This document shows, one piece after another, positions 61,005-64,000 of a stretch of 64,000 nucleotides of DNA. This DNA is from Isochrysis galbana. Taxonomy: Eukaryota; Haptophyta; Isochrysidales; Isochrysidaceae. The stretch is taken from NCBI GenBank assembly GCA_018136815.1, contig CM030943.1:611975-675974 (forward strand). The letters run 5' to 3'. Below the pieces are notes generated by a model. It saw only the letters and a program-made list of their open reading frames with translations. It was not told the DNA's origin and did not search any database. Numbering within the stretch: position 1 is the first letter of the stretch; each line of letters begins with the position of its first letter. A program made the translations under genes and the position numbers.

Positions 61005-61699
61005 GGGGCTGGGAATACTACGAGGCGCCGTGCCACCAGTGGTTCAAGGGCACGATCTCTGCGATAGCAAATGGCGCCTGGACTATCACGTACGCCGACA
61101 ATACCACCCTCGTCATCACCGATGAGAATGAGGCACGCCGGGCTATTGACGTGTGTGCCCTGCCTCAGTGGAAGCAGCTCGTTGCTCAGGTCAGCGGGGC
61201 ATTCCAATATCTGGAAGACCGCCTCACTGACAATTGTGCGGCCCCGTATGCATGCAAAGAGCAGCATCGTCGGACCGGCCTCCTCCGCGCATTCGATCCG
61301 ACGTTTGTTGCAGGTCACGTGGATGCACTCATGTGTGAGAGGCTGGCTGCCTTGCCTCCCTTCGCACATATCCCAAGTGTTGCTCGTAGGCTAAAAGATG
61401 AGCTGCCGGACTACATCACGGCATCTCGGAACGTCCACATTGATCACGGCGACGTTCAACAATTCACCAAAGATGTTCTCGCGTGGTGGGCGTCGAATAA
61501 CTCGAGGTTTCCTACTTGGGCTTTGGCGGCAAGGATTGCCATGTCCCTTTCCCCTAATTCTGCTTCCAGTGAGCGTGTGTTTTCATTGCTTACTACCATG
61601 TTTCCCTGTGGGCGGTCAACCTCCCTGGCAGATCAAGTGCAAGCGTCTGTCATATTGCGTTATAACCGCAACAAGCGCGAGGGAGAGCAGAAGCGGTAG
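61005..61699 (+). pseudogene. hAT transposase remnant (C-terminal part)
   Basis: Plus strand, open from 60981 to 61699 without an ATG in a sensible place. The end FPTWALAARIAMSLSPNSAS then SERVFSLL, FPCGRSTSLADQVQASVIL is the hAT C-terminal dimerisation domain (W----- P-L---A---LSIPASSAASERVFS, then NLL). Upstream, VHIDHGDVQQFTKDVLAWW fits the preceding helix. The BED finger and the RNase-H-like catalytic core are missing; instead the N-terminal portion (WEYYEAPCHQWFKGTISAIA, WTITYADNTTLVITDENEA) resembles a small Tudor/chromo-like barrel. Probably truncated or a chimera. Confidence 0.85.
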
Positions 61700-61987
61700 C
61701 TAATGTGTGCTCCTTTGCTGATATGGATATGGTGTGCTAATGGGTAATGGGTATGCAACTTGTTGCTAAGGTACTCATAACGTGGATAGGTCTCACTCAA
61801 GTTCAAGTATCAAGTACTCTTATTGCTTATTGCAGTCATTAGTTGCTTATTCGGCGCGCCGGTGCGCCGGTTTTAAAAGCTAGAACATCGCATATTTTCG
61901 ACATATTTGGGCCGAGTCCTGCATATAAACGACATATTTTTGAAACATATTTAGGCAACTTTTTCTACATATTTCTGCCTACCCCTA
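61700..61987 (+). mobile_element. 3' end of the hAT element with the transposase remnant
   Basis: 288 bases after the transposase stop the sequence ends in ACATATTTCTGCCTACCCCTA, matching the right end at 58323 and 14627. Between 61885 and 61975 are six ATATTT/ATATAA blocks (CATATTTGGGCC among them) as in the element at 57088-58323. No matching left end was found. Confidence 0.8.
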
Positions 61988-62362
61988 GCGGCGCGGCAAA
62001 GGAACGGAACTAGCGCTAACTCAAGACAGGACTCCCTGCCGCGGCAAGCGCAAGCACCCTTCCCCCTTATGCCACCCAGCTCTTCACTAGCTTTCTACCT
62101 GCGCTAGCTGGAGCGCCCCTCCCTCCACACTCAAACAGCCCCCCACGCCAGGATCCTGTTCTGGTCTCGCAGGCAAGGGGGCCTAATGGGAGGGAGAGGA
62201 GCAACTCCTCAGAGAGGAGCTGTGGGGAAGGAGATGTCTGAGTGGGGGCGCTATACCCTTGCGCTAGGCATGGGCAGCGACGCCGCCTCAAGACATATCC
62301 TCCCTCTTGTCTTGAGTCGAATTGTTTGGTGCTTGAAACAGAGAAACAGAGGGCGAGGGGGG

Positions 62363-63110
62363 TTATGCTTCTTGTGTTGGTTGTAGTTGCAAGAGGGAGT
62401 GGGAGAGGGAGTGAAGTGTTGGAAGAGGAAGAGGGCCCAAGGCAGGGCACTGAGTTGTAGGTGATTGTGGCCCACAAGAGTGGGGTGAAAACGAAAACGA
62501 GAAGTGTATCAGCATGGGCCTTGAGTTGAAATTTTTGGTGCTTTGAACAGAGGGCAAGGGGGTTCGTGCCGTTTGGTTTGGTTGTAGAGGGAAGGGGGAG
62601 TGGGAGAGGGAGTCAAGTGTTGAAGGAGTGCCCAAGGCAGGGCACTGAGTTGTAGGTTCTTGTGGCCCAAAGGAGTGGGGTGAAAACGAGAAGTGAGTCA
62701 ACATGGAAAACAGAGGCTTAGGGTGCTCTCCGTAGGAGATTGATGGTTGTGAAGTGCCCTCCCATGTTGGGTGCACTGATGGTAGAGGTTTCCACCATGG
62801 GGAGGGCAGCTGAGCTGCCCTCCCACATGAGGTGCTCTTGGGGTGGGGGGGTTTCCCACTGTTGGAGGGGGTCTCCAAGACCCCCTGCATGCTACGCAGA
62901 GCCATGGTGGCAACCTGTTCGGTGCCAGTGCTCGCCACCCCGCGCGCTTGCGCGGGTGTGGTTTGGATGGGCTGGATGGGCTTTGAGAGGGCTTTCTGAC
63001 GAGCCGCCTCGGGCGGCATGGGGCGTCCCAGGTGGGGCGCGGTGGCGAGGGTCGCCTGGGGCTCGGGAGCGGTCGCGGCACGCTCCATAGGTCAAACTAT
63101 AACAATAGTT
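62363..63110 (-). repeat. R7-type end with Pro/Ser-rich frame
   Basis: On the minus strand starts GAAACTATTGTTATAGTTTG then TATGGAGCG, like the ends of the 18722-20974 element, and opens a Met-Glu-Arg-Ala peptide of 241 residues, low in complexity, containing two diverged copies of a roughly 55-residue PHSFGPQEPTTQCPALG segment (from a DNA duplication at 62400-62560 and 62590-62720). A partial second end lies at 63291-63345. I do not call the frame a gene with confidence. Confidence 0.5.
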
Positions 63111-63404
63111 TCTGTAGTGTAATTATAATTAGAGTATGCTAAGATATAAGATATGTCGCCACAATACACAATACAATAGTAGTAGTAGTAGTTAGTAGTC
63201 CGTGCTATCGCCCCCCCCCCCCCCCCCCACTCTCTAGCGCCCGAGCCTGTTCCCCCGCCGCCCGCTACGATGCCCACACTCTTCAAGTGGGCTCGGGAGC
63301 GGTCGCGGCACGCTCCATAGTTCAAACTATAACAATAGTTTTGAGCAACCGCGACATGTAGCACCTTCAAAGGTGCTTCGCCTCTTAAGTGATAATTAAT
63401 TAAA

Positions 63405-63725
63405 CCTTTTAATAGTCTCACCGCACACGCGGCCGTGGACCCTCTACTTTCTACTCACGTAGGAAGACTTTCTACACCCCCACTCCCCCGGCCCTTCTTT
63501 CTCCCCCCGCCATAAGGCGACTCCCCCCGTGCACTACTAGGGGGATAGGGGTGAAGGGCTTTCTTAGATATGGTCCGGTGGCCCGCGCCTCCCCCCGGTG
63601 ATCATTCCCCCCCTTCCTCCTGTGTCTCCGAGTGGGCGGCGGCCTCAGCCCCGACTTATCTTGTAAACAGGTGCGGGACTAACCTATTTTTCGGTGAGCG
63701 GAGCTCTCGCTCCGCCCACCCCCTT
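63405..63725 (-). repeat. R1 dispersed repeat, copy g
   Basis: Starts AAACCTTTTAATAGTCTCACC and matches copy b (19640-19965) in reverse complement over its whole length, ending GTGAGCGGAGCTCTCGCTCC. Confidence 0.85.
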
Positions 63726-64000
63726 CTCCGCGCTCTCTCTCCCCTCTCCTGCAGGCACGCGCGATGGCGCGCCTGCGGCAGGCCTGCAACTGCCCCTGGC
63801 GACCCCTGGAGGCTCCTGGAGGCCAGCTCTGGGGGCAGAGGAGGCTGGGGCTAGGCCCTGGCCTCCCCTGCCTCTCCCTCGCTGGCGCTCCTGAGCCTCT
63901 GGGGCCCCCTATCTGCACCTGTCTGCCTGTCGACCGGGGGGGAGGGGGGGTTGGAGCGATGGGCTGGTCACGAGGGGCCAGGATGGGCGAATGGGGCGAG
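63726..64000. other. GC-rich window end, no gene
   Basis: Low-complexity sequence; nothing recognised. Confidence 0.5.

Noticed and set aside
1..64000. tRNA, rRNA or snRNA genes
   Set aside because: I looked for B-box-like GGTTCGANTCC with a paired acceptor stem and for conserved rRNA or U-snRNA blocks; the few GGTTCGA hits lie in coding sequence or lack a cloverleaf. A covariance-model scan would be decisive.

Overview
The window is nuclear DNA from a GC-rich eukaryote. Host genes have canonical GT..AG introns (I could assemble 3-, 7- and 14-exon models in which every splice phase agrees), 5S/16S/23S rRNA, tRNA and operon structure are absent, and about half of the sequence is transposable-element material. 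Two single-exon genes (an SDR-like protein and a Rubisco-LSMT-type SET protein) begin with signal-peptide-like leaders. That would fit an alga with a complex plastid, such as a haptophyte or stramenopile, but this assignment is inference; no organellar or taxon-specific marker settles it.

Layout. 1-8.5 kb: the 3' part of a Ty3/gypsy chromovirus whose gag-pol is spread over three frames and which carries, between gag and protease, a domain that looks like a prokaryotic/phage DNA methyltransferase. 9.0-12 kb: NUP85-like nucleoporin gene (minus). 12-15.5 kb: no convincing gene, a 23-bp-arm hairpin and a hAT-type terminus. 15.6-25.1 kb: a 2,865-bp near-perfect inverted repeat, each arm holding a multi-domain glycosyltransferase gene, around a 3.8-kb spacer filled by repeats. 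26-30.1 kb: repeats and a seven-exon DRG2 GTPase gene (minus). 30.2-34.9 kb: a wrecked Ty1/copia 3' half fused to a PIF/Harbinger fragment, a ribonucleotide-reductase gene scrap and a 210-bp tandem array. 35.3-36.6 kb: SDR gene. 38.3-41.1 kb: three unusual minus-strand reading frames (unknown; HNH/NUMOD4-like; CCCH zinc finger) around a 351-bp AT-rich tandem repeat. 41.6-45.2 kb: divergent SET-methyltransferase and UAP56-binding-motif genes separated by a pair of inverted copia-like LTRs. 47.9-48.6 kb: a small three-exon gene. 50.9-55.7 kb: a complete 14-exon XPD/RAD3 helicase gene (minus). 56.4-58.5 kb: a cytochrome b561 gene split by a 1,236-bp hAT element that has clean TIRs and an 8-bp target duplication and itself contains an intron-bearing gene. 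59-64 kb: a small unknown gene, repeats and a hAT transposase remnant whose 3' terminus matches the ends of the element in the b561 gene.

The host genes are housekeeping genes of unrelated function (nuclear pore, translation-associated GTPase, NER/TFIIH helicase, mRNA export adaptor, protein methylation); nothing suggests that they form one pathway. The interest lies in the mobile fraction: a methyltransferase-bearing retrotransposon, a gene-carrying hAT element beside its likely transposase family, gene scraps inside repeats, and a family of about 330-bp repeats present at seven places.
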